Of a stretch of 64,000 nt of DNA, positions 56,069 to 64,000 are shown in pieces. A program made the position numbers and the translations under genes. The stretch is taken from NCBI RefSeq assembly GCF_014648355.1, contig NZ_BMQY01000005.1, positions 124,001-188,000 on the forward strand, given 5' to 3'. This stretch comes from Couchioplanes azureus. GTDB lineage: Bacteria; Actinomycetota; Actinomycetes; Mycobacteriales; Micromonosporaceae. Position 1 is the stretch's first letter. Each line of letters starts with the position of its first letter. The notes beneath the pieces were generated by a model. The model was not told the DNA's origin. It saw only the letters and a list, made by a program, of their open reading frames with translations, and did not search any database.

Positions 56069-57313
56069 ATGCCGGAAGCTGTCATCGTCGCCACCGCCCG
56101 CTCCCCCATCGGCCGCGCCGTCAAGGGGTCGCTGAAGGACCTGCGCCCCGACGATCTCGCCGCCACCATCGTCGACGCCGCGCTCAGCAAGGTGCCCCAG
56201 CTCGACCGGGCGCTCATCGAGGATCTCTACCTCGGTTGCGGCCTGCCCGGCGGCGAGCAGGGCTTCAACATGGCGCGCGTGGTCGCCACGCTGCTCGGCC
56301 TCGACGGGCTTCCGGGCGCGACCCTCACCCGCTACTGCGCCAGCTCGCTGCAGACCACCCGGATGGCGTTCCACGCGATCAAGGCCGGCGAGGGCGACGT
56401 CTTCATCTCCGCCGGCGTCGAGACCGTGTCGCGCTACGCCCGCGGCAACTCCGACGCCCTCCCGCCGGAGGCCCAGGAGCTCGTCGGCGGGGGCTGGGAG
56501 AACCCCAAGTTCGCCGAGGCCCGGGTACGCACCACCGAGGCCGCCAAGAACGGCGGCGTCTGGCACGACCCCCGCGAGGACGGCCAGCTCCCCGACATCT
56601 ACCTCGGCATGGGCTACACGGCGGAGAACCTCGCCCAGGCGTACGACGTCAGCCGCGAGGAGATGGACGAGTTCGGCGTCCGCAGCCAGAACCTCGCCGA
56701 GAAGGCCATCGCCAACGGGTTCTGGCAGCGGGAGATCACCCCGGTGACCACCCCGGACGGCACGGTGGTCTCCACCGACGACGGCCCCCGGCCGGGCGTG
56801 ACCATGGAGGGCGTGGCCGGCCTCAAGCCGGTGTTCCGCCCCGACGGCCGGATCACCGCCGGCAACTGCTGCCCGCTCAACGACGGCGCGGCGGCCGTAG
56901 TGATCATGAGCGACACCAAGGCCCGCGAGCTCGGCATCACCCCGCTCGCCCGGATCGTGTCGACCGGCGTCACCGCCCTCTCCCCCGAGATCATGGGGCT
57001 GGGCCCGGTGGAGGCGTCCCGCCAGGCGCTCGAGCGCGCCGGGATGACCATCGACGACGTCGACCTGGTGGAGATCAACGAGGCCTTCGCGGCGCAGGTG
57101 ATCCCCTCGTACCGGGAGCTGAACATCCCGCTGGAGAAGCTCAACGTCAACGGCGGCGCGATCGCCGTCGGCCACCCGTTCGGCATGACCGGCGCCCGCA
57201 TCACCGGCACCCTGCTGAACTCCCTGGAGTGGCACGACAAGTCCATCGGCCTCGAGACGATGTGCGTCGGCGGCGGCCAGGGCATGGCGATGGTGCTCGA
57301 GCGCCTGAGCTGA
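56069..57313 (+). CDS. Acetyl-CoA C-acyltransferase (thiolase)
   Basis: A 414-aa thiolase of beta-oxidation. Catalytic residues are present: Cys90 in LTRYCASSLQTT, His in AVGHPFGMTGARI, and the second Cys in ETMCVGGGQGMAMVLE. ATG 56069 is favoured over GTG 56063. No clear ribosome-binding site precedes it, so a short or leaderless mRNA is possible. It is monocistronic. The shared operator-like motif links it to the distant acyl-CoA dehydrogenase gene. Confidence 0.93.
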   Translation: MPEAVIVATARSPIGRAVKGSLKDLRPDDLAATIVDAALSKVPQLDRALIEDLYLGCGLPGGEQGFNMARVVATLLGLDGLPGATLTRYCASSLQTTRMAFHAIKAGEGDVFISAGVETVSRYARGNSDALPPEAQELVGGGWENPKFAEARVRTTEAAKNGGVWHDPREDGQLPDIYLGMGYTAENLAQAYDVSREEMDEFGVRSQNLAEKAIANGFWQREITPVTTPDGTVVSTDDGPRPGVTMEGVAGLKPVFRPDGRITAGNCCPLNDGAAAVVIMSDTKARELGITPLARIVSTGVTALSPEIMGLGPVEASRQALERAGMTIDDVDLVEINEAFAAQVIPSYRELNIPLEKLNVNGGAIAVGHPFGMTGARITGTLLNSLEWHDKSIGLETMCVGGGQGMAMVLERLS

Positions 57314-57445
57314 CCCACCGCACCGCAATCTTCCGCCGGGTCCGGCTGCCGCAGAGGGCGCCGGGCTCGGCGGACCTCATTTCACCGGCCGTTAGCGCCG
57401 TCCGATCACCGGCCGTCAAGGCCGCCGTCTCGCCGTCTCGCCGTC

Positions 57446-57495
57446 GGGGCCGTGGGGCCGTGGGGCCGTGAGGCCGTGGGGCCGTGGGGGCCGTC
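57446..57495. repeat. 9-bp GGGGCCGTG tandem repeat
   Basis: About five imperfect units of GGGGCCGTG, in a 243-bp gap between the thiolase and a small minus-strand gene. Nothing else is recognisable in the gap. Confidence 0.7.
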
Positions 57496-57556
57496 CGGGC
57501 GGTCCGGGCCGTCCGGCCCTGGCCGGTCGTCGGCTCGCCGGTCGCGGTCGCTGCGC

Positions 57557-57874
57557 TCAGAGGGCCTCGCGCGTGGCGCGCACGGCCTCGGCGGCCCGAC
57601 TCAGAAGGTCGTCCGGTGCCGGGGCCGCGAGCAGGTCGTCGGTCATGACGCGGAGCTGGTCGGGCAGCGTCGTGTCGGCCTCGCGGGGCACCTCGCGCGG
57701 TGGCCGGCGCTCCGCCTCGGCGCCGAGGTCGGCGAGGCGCTGCACCAGCCCGTGGACGAGGTCGCCCCGGGTGAGTACACCCGCGGAGGCGGACCAGCGG
57801 CCGGTTTCCCAGTGGCCCACCTGGGCGAGCAGGCGCTGGACCAGGGTCCGGAGTTCTTCGGCAGCCACGGGCAC
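57557..57874 (-). CDS. Hypothetical protein (105 aa)
   Basis: A helical soluble protein (VAAEELRTLVQRLLAQVGHWETG, then GDLVHGLVQRLADLGAEAE, and a last helix DDLLSRAAEAVRATREAL). No catalytic motif, signal or membrane segment. Start GTG 57874 or GTG 57868; the frame is open further upstream but has no better site. It is separated from the Bax inhibitor-1 gene, same strand, by a strong hairpin. Family not recognised. Confidence 0.65.
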   Translation of the reverse strand: MPVAAEELRTLVQRLLAQVGHWETGRWSASAGVLTRGDLVHGLVQRLADLGAEAERRPPREVPREADTTLPDQLRVMTDDLLAAPAPDDLLSRAAEAVRATREAL

Positions 57875-57888
57875 GACCCTACCGACAG

Positions 57889-57927
57889 CGAAACGCCCGG
57901 CCCGCACGAGGCGGACCGGGCGTTTCG
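57889..57927 (-). terminator. Terminator of the Bax inhibitor-1 family gene
   Basis: CGAAACGCCCGG (57889-57900) and CCGGGCGTTTCG (57916-57927) form a perfect 12-bp stem about 45 bases beyond the minus-strand stop. Confidence 0.75.
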
Positions 57928-57971
57928 GTGTCGTCGGGCGCGACGTCGGTCGTCGCCCTGGAGCGCGATGG

Positions 57972-58796
57972 TCAGTCGTCGCCCTGCAGGAAGCTCAGCA
58001 GGCGCAGGATCTCGATGTAGAGCCAGACCAGGCTGACCAGGATGCCGAAGGCGGCGGTCCAGGAGTAGCGCTGCGGGAGGCCCATCCGGACCCCCTCCTC
58101 GACCTCGTTGAAGCTCAGGATGAAGCTCAGCGACGCCACGACGATGCACACCAGGCTGAAGACGATGCCGAGCGGGCCGTTGTCGCGCAGGCCGGTGTTG
58201 ACGTCGAAGAGCGCCAGCACGAAGTTGATCATCATGACGCCGAACAGGCCGGCCATGACCGCGATCATGCCGCGGGCGAACTTCGGCGTCGCCCGGATGA
58301 CCCGGGCCCGGTAGAGGGCCGCCATCAGGAAGAAGACGCCGAAGGTGGCGACCACCGCCTGCAGGACGACGCCCTGGTAGCCGGCGATCACCTGGAAGAA
58401 CTTGCTGACCAGGCCGACGAAGGTGCCCTCGACGACCGCGTAGGTGACGACCAGGGCCGGGTTGGCCATCCGGCTGAACGAGATGACGAAGCCGAGCACC
58501 AGGCCGACGATCGCGGCGCCGATCCAGGCGGGGCCGATCAGGCTGTCCGGGATCAGGTTCCAGGCCGCGACGGCGGAGATGCCGGTGATGCCGAGCAGCG
58601 TCACGGTCTTGACGACGACGTCGTCGATCGTCATGGGCTGCACGGCCGGCGGCGAGGCCGGGTAGCCCGTGGCCGTCGGGTACGGCTGACCGTAACCCGG
58701 CTGACCGGCGGGCGGTCCGTACGGTCCGTATCCGGCCGCGCGCTCCCGCTCGGCCGCCTGGCCGAGGCGCGAAAGCACCGGGTTCGAAGTCTTCAC
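57972..58796 (-). CDS. Bax inhibitor-1/YccA-family membrane protein
   Basis: A 274-aa protein. A Gly/Pro/Tyr-rich cytosolic N-terminus (about 1-55) precedes seven membrane helices (about 63-270). The C-terminal NEVEEGVRMGLPQRYSWTAAFGILVSLVWLYIEILRLLSFLQ is characteristic of the actinobacterial Bax inhibitor-1/YccA proteins, several of which act as pH-sensitive calcium leak channels. GTG 58796 has GGGAG upstream. Physiological role here is unknown. Confidence 0.9.
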   Translation of the reverse strand: MKTSNPVLSRLGQAAERERAAGYGPYGPPAGQPGYGQPYPTATGYPASPPAVQPMTIDDVVVKTVTLLGITGISAVAAWNLIPDSLIGPAWIGAAIVGLVLGFVISFSRMANPALVVTYAVVEGTFVGLVSKFFQVIAGYQGVVLQAVVATFGVFFLMAALYRARVIRATPKFARGMIAVMAGLFGVMMINFVLALFDVNTGLRDNGPLGIVFSLVCIVVASLSFILSFNEVEEGVRMGLPQRYSWTAAFGILVSLVWLYIEILRLLSFLQGDD

Positions 58797-58833
58797 TGTG
58801 TCCAGTCTCCCTTTGAGGTTGAGGGGTCGTGCC

Positions 58834-58863
58834 CTATAAGAGTAAGCGCTTTACCAGCGGTAA
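58834..58863 (-). promoter_or_regulatory. Possible promoter of the Bax inhibitor-1 gene
   Basis: Read on the minus strand, TTACCG (58863-58858) and TTATAG (58839-58834) are 18 bases apart, about 40 bp before the start codon, in the only A/T-rich patch of the gap. Confidence 0.35.
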
Positions 58864-59006
58864 GCCGTCCTGCGAGGCTGTGAACGAGCTGAAAACCCCG
58901 CACGTCCGGGATATCTTGCCTGGTTGAGCCGGCGGTGCCCGGTTTCCGGCCGATCCGGCGTCGTGCCGGATGGGTCCGACCCGATACGGTGAGGGCCAGC
59001 GCCCCG

Positions 59007-59091
59007 GCCCGGGTGGTGGAACGGCAGACACGGCCGCCTTAAAAGCGGCTGCCCAAAAGGCGTGCGGGTTCGAGACCCGCCCCGGGCACCA
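59007..59091 (+). tRNA. tRNA-Leu, anticodon UAA
   Basis: Acceptor GCCCGGG (59007-59013) pairs with CCCGGGC (59081-59087), followed by A and an encoded CCA. The anticodon stem GCCGC/GCGGC encloses loop CTTAAAA with anticodon TAA (59040-59042). The T arm is GCGGG-TTCGAGA-CCCGC. A long class II variable arm (CCCAAAAGG type) identifies leucine. The UUA codon it reads is very rare in such GC-rich genomes and often marks regulated genes, as with bldA in Streptomyces. Confidence 0.95.
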
Positions 59092-59178
59092 TCCGACCGT
59101 CCGGCACACGAGCCGGCCGCCTCGGAGTCGCCCCCGGCGCCCGTCCGGCCCGAGGCCACACCAAGACGCGAGGCCGGA

Positions 59179-59232
59179 CCACGGCGCAGGGCCAGGCCAC
59201 GGCGCAGGGCCAGGCCACGGCGCAGGGCCAGG
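59179..59232. repeat. 18-bp CCACGGCGCAGGGCCAGG repeat, three units
   Basis: Exact units start at 59179, 59197 and 59215, between the tRNA and the NADH dehydrogenase gene. The 217-bp gap has no other feature I can support. Confidence 0.85.
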
Positions 59233-59308
59233 CCGCGGGGCGAGGCGGGACCACCGCGCGGCGCCAGGCCAGGCGCGGGTGGTGCCGGGCCTGGCCTGGT
59301 CGCGGTGG

Positions 59309-60664
59309 TCAGCGGGTGGCGGCTGCCACCGGCTCCGGGCTGCGCTCGTCGCCCACCGGCGGCGTGACGTGGGTGAACTCCTCACGGGGCGCGTGCAGCT
59401 GGCCCAGCGAGATCACCTCGCGCTTGAGCACGAAGGCGAGCGTCCAGTCGGCCAGCACGCGGACCTTGCGGTTGAACGACGGGATGCGGCTCATGTGGTA
59501 CGTGCGGTGCATGAACCACGCCGGGAGCCCCTTGAGCTTCACGCCGTAGATCTTCGCCACGCCCTTGTAGAGGCCGAGGCTGGCGACGCTGCCGGCGTAC
59601 TTGTGGCGGTAGTCCTTGGGGGTGCCGCCGTAGATCACCTGGCGGATGTTGTCGGCGAGCACCGCGGCCTGGCGGACGGCGTGCTGGGCGCTCGGCGAGC
59701 ACCACGCGCCCGGGCTGGTCAGGTCGGGGACCTGGGCGCAGTCGCCGGCCGCCCAGGCGCCGTCGAGGACCCGGTCGCCGTCGACGACCTGCAGGGTGGG
59801 CAGGCAGGTGACGTGGCCGCGAGGGCCGCGGGGCAGGTCGGTCTGGTCGAGCATCGGCGACGGCTTGACGCCGGCCGTCCAGACGATCGTCTCGGCGCGG
59901 AAGACGTCGCCGTCGGAGAGGTGGACCTCGCCGTCGACGCAGGACTCCATGCGGGTCTCGAGGCGGATGTCGATGCCGCGCTTGCGGAGCTGGCGGGCGG
60001 CGTACGCGCCCATCTCCGGGCCGACCTCGGGCAGGATCCGGTTGGACGCCTCCACGAGGACGAACTTGACCTCTTCCTTCTTCAGCTCCGGGTAGTACTT
60101 CAGGCCGTCGCGGACGACGTCCTCCATCTCGGCGAGCGCCTCGACGCCCGCGTAGCCGCCGCCGACGAAGACGAACGACAGCGAGGCCCGGCGCACCTCG
60201 GGGTCGGGGGTGACGGCCGCGACGTCGAGCCGGTCGAGGATGTGGTTGCGCAGGTAGATGGCCTCACCGATGGTCTTGAAGCCGATCCCGCGCTCGCGCA
60301 GGCCGGGGATGGGCAGCACGCGGGAGACCGAGCCCGGCGCCACGATGATGTGGTCGTAGGCGATTTCCTTGATCGGCCCCTCGATCGGCTGCACGGTGAC
60401 CGTCTTGCGGGCGTGCTCGATCCGGGTCACCTCACCCGAGACGATGTGGCAGCGCTTGAGCTCCCGGCGCAGCGGCACCACCGAGTGACGCGGCGAGATG
60501 TTGCCGGCCGCGGCCTCGGGCAGGAACGGCTGATACGTCATGTGCGGCTGGGGGTCGATGACGACCACCTCGGCCCGGCGGGCGTTGACCTTCTTCGACA
60601 GGCGCAGGGCCGCGTACAGCCCCACGTGACCTGCGCCGACTACCACGATGCGTTGCGGTTTCAC
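59309..60664 (-). CDS. ndh: Type II NADH dehydrogenase
   Basis: A 451-aa peripheral flavoprotein passing electrons from NADH to quinone without proton pumping. The FAD site VVVGAGHVGLYAALRL is at 8-23, the NAD site FVFVGGGYAGVEALAEM near 165-181, and the second FAD contact GAWAAGDCAQVPD near 325. The C-terminal amphipathic region (WFMHRTYHMSRIPSFNRKVRVLADWTLAFV) fits membrane attachment. GTG 60664 gives the expected length and lacks an obvious ribosome-binding site, so a short leader is possible; an ATG upstream would add about 25 residues. Confidence 0.9.
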   Translation of the reverse strand: MKPQRIVVVGAGHVGLYAALRLSKKVNARRAEVVVIDPQPHMTYQPFLPEAAAGNISPRHSVVPLRRELKRCHIVSGEVTRIEHARKTVTVQPIEGPIKEIAYDHIIVAPGSVSRVLPIPGLRERGIGFKTIGEAIYLRNHILDRLDVAAVTPDPEVRRASLSFVFVGGGYAGVEALAEMEDVVRDGLKYYPELKKEEVKFVLVEASNRILPEVGPEMGAYAARQLRKRGIDIRLETRMESCVDGEVHLSDGDVFRAETIVWTAGVKPSPMLDQTDLPRGPRGHVTCLPTLQVVDGDRVLDGAWAAGDCAQVPDLTSPGAWCSPSAQHAVRQAAVLADNIRQVIYGGTPKDYRHKYAGSVASLGLYKGVAKIYGVKLKGLPAWFMHRTYHMSRIPSFNRKVRVLADWTLAFVLKREVISLGQLHAPREEFTHVTPPVGDERSPEPVAAATR

Positions 60665-60790
60665 GTAGTCATTGTTCCGCCCCGGCCCGATCGACGCCTC
60701 GTTCTGTGACCAATCCCAAACGGCGAAGTCAAGAGCGGCCACGGCGATATTTCGGTTTCATTTCGCTGAGAACTTAGGGTGGGCTTCCCG

Positions 60791-61354
60791 TCACGCTCGG
60801 CGCAGTAACCGGGCCAGCAGCACGGTGAGGCCGACCGCCGCCGCGAGCCCCACCAGCGTCGCCAGGACGAAGGCCGGACCGGCCAGCTCGGCGGTGAGGC
60901 CGAGGGCGATCACGGTCAGCACGGCCGAGCCGAGGACCACCGCGCCGGCCCGCAGCAGCCAGCCGGTGACCACGTCCGCGGTGACCACCGCGTCGTACGG
61001 CAGCACGGCCGCCAGCGCCGACAGGGTGTGCCCGGCGTACAGCAGGGTCGCGACCGCGAGCACCCGCCAGAGCGCGATCCGGGCGTCGTACCAGGTGGTG
61101 TCGAGGATCCAGCCGGCGACGACCGCGAGCGCGGCGACGGTCGGGCCGCGTCCCCGGGGCGCGATCGCCGGGTACCCGGCCACGACCACCAGCAGGACCA
61201 CGGAACGGCTCAGGACCAGCGACACCGGCCAGGCGACGAGCAGCGCCGCGAGGAAGGCGAGGCCGATGCCGCCGCGGACGAGCAGGGGCAGCACGCTGGC
61301 CCGGGCCACCGCCGTACGCGCCCGCTCGATGCGGCCCGTGATGCCGGCGCGCAC
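60791..61354 (-). CDS. Integral membrane protein of the MoxR/DUF58 operon
   Basis: A 187-aa protein with about five or six hydrophobic helices after a basic N-terminus (RIERARTAVARA). No motif recognised. GTG 61354 begins one base after the stop of the DUF58 gene, so it is the last gene of that operon. Small multi-pass proteins commonly follow DUF58 genes; a role in assembling a membrane complex is inferred. Confidence 0.8.
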   Translation of the reverse strand: MRAGITGRIERARTAVARASVLPLLVRGGIGLAFLAALLVAWPVSLVLSRSVVLLVVVAGYPAIAPRGRGPTVAALAVVAGWILDTTWYDARIALWRVLAVATLLYAGHTLSALAAVLPYDAVVTADVVTGWLLRAGAVVLGSAVLTVIALGLTAELAGPAFVLATLVGLAAAVGLTVLLARLLRRA

Positions 61355-61355
61355 G

Positions 61356-62720
61356 TCAGCGCCCCCTCGGCGCGGAGGCGAGCCGCGCCACGTCGCGCAG
61401 CACCAGGTCGAGGCTGCCCGCGCCGGCCCAGCTCACCACCGGTACGCCGTGCTCGCGCAGCCGGCCCAGCACGTTCTCGCGCTCCAGCCGCCACAGCCGG
61501 GTCGCGAGCGGCGTCCACGGGTTGCGCTGCGGCGGCGCGGCGCCGGCCGGCAGCGTGTCGACGGCCACGGTGTAGCGGCCGGACTGCACCAGGCCCGCCA
61601 GCATGTCCGCGGCCCGCGGGTCGACCAGCGGGGTCAGCACCATCACCAGGGCGTCGGAGGAGACGTTGTGCGCGCCGAAGACGTGCTGCTCCTGGTCGCC
61701 GTCGTCCGCCCGGACGTCCAGCAGCCACTCGAGCACGGTCAGATACTGCCGGCGGCCGGTCGCGGGGCGCAGGCGGCGGGCCGAGGCGCCGTACTCGGCC
61801 AGCGAGACCCGGTCGCCGCGCTGCAGGTAGTGCTCGGCGATCGCGGCGGCCGCCCGCACGGTCGTGTCCAGCACGGACGCCTCGCCCTGCACGCCGCCCG
61901 AGGCACCGGCCTCCCCCAGCACGTCGAGCAGGATGAGCACCTCGGCGTCGCGGTCGGACAGTGTCGAGGCCACGTGCAGGTCCCGGGTGCGCAGCGACAC
62001 CCGCCAGTCGATCCGGCGCAGCCGGTCGCCGGGCGCGAACGGGCGTACCCCGGCGAGCTCGCCGCCCTCGCCGGGACGGCGCGACCGGTGGTTGCCGACC
62101 AGCCCGGCGGCCGCGGGCATCGCCTCGGTGGCCGCGAACGGCTCGGTCTCCGGGTAGACCCGCACGCCCCGGGGCGGGACCACGACCGGGCGGCAGGCCA
62201 GCAGCCCGCCGCACGCGGCCACCCGGGCCGCGGCCGGGCCCACGTCGTGCCGGCCCCAGCGCCGCGCCGTGCCGGGCAGGTCGACGGCGGTCCAGGCGTC
62301 CGGCGCGACGCTGACCGCGAAGGGCCGGTCGGCGTCCCGCAGCCGCAGCCACGGCGAGGTACGGGTCCGCAGCACCACCAGGTCGTACGCGATCACGTCG
62401 GGGTTGGCGACGGTGACCGACGCCGCGACCGCGCCCCCCTCGACGATGTGCTCCTCGTCGGCGTCGATCCGCAGCTCCGGCGCGGACCGCGGCATGCGGC
62501 GCAGGCCCACCGCCGCGCCGATCGCGAACGGCGCGGCGAGCAGCACCAGGTCGACCCGGCCGAGCGCGACGCCGAGGACCAGCAGCAGGCCGGTGAGCAG
62601 CACCGCACGCCCCAGCGCCCGGGTCGGCACCCAGACCGGCGGGGGCGCCCAGACCGCGCCGGCCGCGTCCTCGCTCGGAGGCACCGCGGCCCGCAGCGGC
62701 GGCGGGTCGGTGGTGGTCAC
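61356..62720 (-). CDS. DUF58 (von Willebrand-like) membrane protein
   Basis: A 454-aa protein. Two helices at about 35-70, then a beta-rich segment, then the DUF58 signature GEGGELAGVRPFAPGDRLRRIDWRVSLRTRDLHV and DVLGEAG with the RxxDW pattern. The C-terminal half resembles a vWA domain, though the metal-site residues are not all clear. GTG 62720 overlaps the MoxR stop (GTGA). MoxR-DUF58 pairs act as chaperone-like modules in envelope or metal-cofactor processes. Confidence 0.88.
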   Translation of the reverse strand: MTTTDPPPLRAAVPPSEDAAGAVWAPPPVWVPTRALGRAVLLTGLLLVLGVALGRVDLVLLAAPFAIGAAVGLRRMPRSAPELRIDADEEHIVEGGAVAASVTVANPDVIAYDLVVLRTRTSPWLRLRDADRPFAVSVAPDAWTAVDLPGTARRWGRHDVGPAAARVAACGGLLACRPVVVPPRGVRVYPETEPFAATEAMPAAAGLVGNHRSRRPGEGGELAGVRPFAPGDRLRRIDWRVSLRTRDLHVASTLSDRDAEVLILLDVLGEAGASGGVQGEASVLDTTVRAAAAIAEHYLQRGDRVSLAEYGASARRLRPATGRRQYLTVLEWLLDVRADDGDQEQHVFGAHNVSSDALVMVLTPLVDPRAADMLAGLVQSGRYTVAVDTLPAGAAPPQRNPWTPLATRLWRLERENVLGRLREHGVPVVSWAGAGSLDLVLRDVARLASAPRGR

Positions 62721-63727
62721 TGCTCGGCGTACCCGCCGGCGTACGTGGGCAGCGCGCCGCTGGCCGGCGCCGGGACGTTGCGCAGCACCTCCTGGACCAC
62801 GAACGACGGGTCCACCCGGCGCAGCCACATCTCCGGCCGCAGCGTGATCCGGTGGGCGAGGGCCGGCACGGCGACGTCCTTGACGTCCTCGGGCACCACG
62901 TAGTCGCGCCCGGCCATGACCGCGCGGGCCCGGGCGAGCAGCAGCAGGGCGAGCGAGCCGCGCGGCGACGAGCCGACCAGCGCGGAGGCGTGCTCGCGGG
63001 TCGCGGCGGTCAGCGCGACGATGTAGCGGCCGATCGAGTCCTCCACCGCGACCGACTCCAGCGCGGCCTGCATCGCGCGCAGGGTCCGCGCGTTCACCAC
63101 GGGGGCGAGCTGGGCCTCCTCCTGGCGGCGCGACATGCGCCGGCGCAGGACGTCCCACTCCTCGTCCTGGGTCGGGTATCCGAACGACACCCGCAGCAGG
63201 AAGCGGTCGAGCTGCGCCTCGGGCAGCGGGTACGTGCCCTCGTACTCGATCGGGTTGGCGGTGGCCAGCACGTGGAACGGCGGGTCGAGCCGGTAGGTGA
63301 CGCCCTCGACCGAGACCTGCTTCTCCTGCATCGCCTCCAGCAGCGCCGCCTGGGTCTTCGGCGGCGTCCGGTTGATCTCGTCGGCGAGCAGCATGTTGGT
63401 GAACACCGGGCCGGCCCGGAAGGCGAAGTCGCCCTTGCTCTGGTCGTACAGGAAGGAGCCGGTCACGTCGGCGGGCAGCAGGTCCGGGGTGAACTGCAGC
63501 CGGCGGAAGTCCAGGCCGAGCACCTGCGCGAAGGACCGGGCGGTCAGCGTCTTGCCCAGCCCGGGCAGGTCCTCGAGCAGCACGTGGCCGCCGGCCAGGA
63601 TGCCGGCGAGCACGAGCTCGAGGGCGTCCCGCTTGCCGACCACCACGCTGCCGACCGAGTCGAGGACCGCGCCGGCCAGCCGGCCCACCTCGTAGGGCGG
63701 CATGGCCTCCACGCTCGCGTCCGTCAC
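62717..63727 (-). CDS. MoxR-family AAA+ ATPase
   Basis: A 336-aa AAA+ ATPase. Walker A LEDLPGLGKT (51-60), Walker B FTNMLLADEINRTPPKTQAALLEAMQE, sensor 1 HVLATANPIEYEGTYPLPEAQLDRF and a C-terminal lid. MoxR ATPases remodel partner proteins, usually vWA/DUF58 products of the same operon, as here. GTG 63727 is 13 bases after the upstream stop. Confidence 0.94.
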   Translation of the reverse strand: MTDASVEAMPPYEVGRLAGAVLDSVGSVVVGKRDALELVLAGILAGGHVLLEDLPGLGKTLTARSFAQVLGLDFRRLQFTPDLLPADVTGSFLYDQSKGDFAFRAGPVFTNMLLADEINRTPPKTQAALLEAMQEKQVSVEGVTYRLDPPFHVLATANPIEYEGTYPLPEAQLDRFLLRVSFGYPTQDEEWDVLRRRMSRRQEEAQLAPVVNARTLRAMQAALESVAVEDSIGRYIVALTAATREHASALVGSSPRGSLALLLLARARAVMAGRDYVVPEDVKDVAVPALAHRITLRPEMWLRRVDPSFVVQEVLRNVPAPASGALPTYAGGYAEQ

Positions 63728-63740
63728 CGAACCACCCTTC

Positions 63741-64000
63741 TCAGATCTTCTCCAGCGCGTCGACGCACGCCGACAGCTCCCGGGACTTCGGCGGCCGGCG
63801 CCCGGGCTCCTCCAGCATCCGCCACAGCGGCTCGCCCAGCAGTTCCCGTGCCCGTCGCGGATCCGACGAACGGGTGATGCCGTGCCGCAGCCGCAGCCGC
63901 TCGTCGGCGAGTTCCGCCAGTGCGGGCTGCACGATACGCGAGAACCGGTCGGCGTCGTGCTGCGCCGAGTCCAGGTGCCGCTCCCACCGGCGTACGGCCG
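63741..64000 (-). CDS. C-terminal part of a membrane-operon protein upstream of MoxR (right edge)
   Basis: A frame entering from the right edge and ending at TGA 63741-63743 gives 85 residues: RRWERHLDSAQHDADRFSRI at the start, then LAELADERLRLRHGITRSSDP and RARELLGEPLWRMLEEPGRRPP, ending ELSACVDALEKI. This helical pattern is like the C-terminus of the conserved protein commonly encoded just before moxR in actinobacteria. The 5' part is outside the window. Confidence 0.7.
   Translation of the reverse strand, partial: AVRRWERHLDSAQHDADRFSRIVQPALAELADERLRLRHGITRSSDPRRARELLGEPLWRMLEEPGRRPPKSRELSACVDALEKI

Overview
The window is very GC-rich (visually 70% or more) actinobacterial chromosome. It carries mca (mycothiol conjugate amidase) next to a DUF4307 gene and greA, a gene order also known from mycobacteria. 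GTG starts are frequent and third codon positions are G/C-rich. The gene set, including the 1,712-aa SCO7613-type membrane protein, fits Micromonosporaceae (Actinoplanes-like); the genus is an inference. No IS element, phage, CRISPR array or rRNA operon was seen. One tRNA, Leu(UAA), is present.

1-10,562 is the most accessory-looking part. A tightly coupled minus-strand operon (6,869 to 393) encodes an acyl carrier protein, a class III aminotransferase, a hotdog thioesterase, a FabZ-like dehydratase with a Glu-to-Gln change, a FabF-type ketosynthase, a truncated Cys-less ketosynthase-like protein, an AMP-forming acyl ligase and an EamA exporter. Divergent from it run an FAD amino-acid oxidase-like gene and two genes resembling LYS1 and LYS9 saccharopine dehydrogenases. 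Together they look like a small biosynthetic cluster joining a fatty-acyl/polyketide line to lysine/saccharopine chemistry. The product is unknown and the left edge is cut.

10,567-20,338: a YbaK-type editing protein; a synthase-dependent exopolysaccharide operon (35-aa membrane peptide, processive GT2, GH26-like lipoprotein, nucleotide-sugar dehydrogenase); a repeat-rich membrane protein; an acyl-CoA dehydrogenase; a second UDP-sugar dehydrogenase. 20,475-27,370: the giant membrane protein, then purE-purK. 27,371-28,562 holds no gene but two tandem-repeat arrays (47/48 bp and 44 bp).

28,563-37,016: a DUF255 thioredoxin-like protein, a membrane GGDEF/EAL protein preceded by a coupled hexapeptide-repeat ORF, a small membrane protein, mca, DUF4307 and greA. 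37,488-43,719: M48 protease, ilvA, amidase and cystathionine gamma-synthase on one strand, then a HIT protein and msrA. 44,318-46,787: CYTH-CHAD plus PPK2, a polyphosphate pair. 47,495-47,711 is a strikingly structured leader before rnz (tRNase Z). 48,899-57,313: GNAT, a small Cys-rich protein, an HtrA-like protease, cystathionine beta-synthase, DUF1232, two SGNH hydrolases and a thiolase. 57,557-64,000: small protein, Bax inhibitor-1 family protein, tRNA-Leu, NDH-2, and a MoxR/DUF58 operon running off the right edge.

A recurring trait is that many intergenic gaps are filled with different short GC-rich tandem repeats (periods near 9, 18, 20/21, 27, 44 and 47/48 bp).
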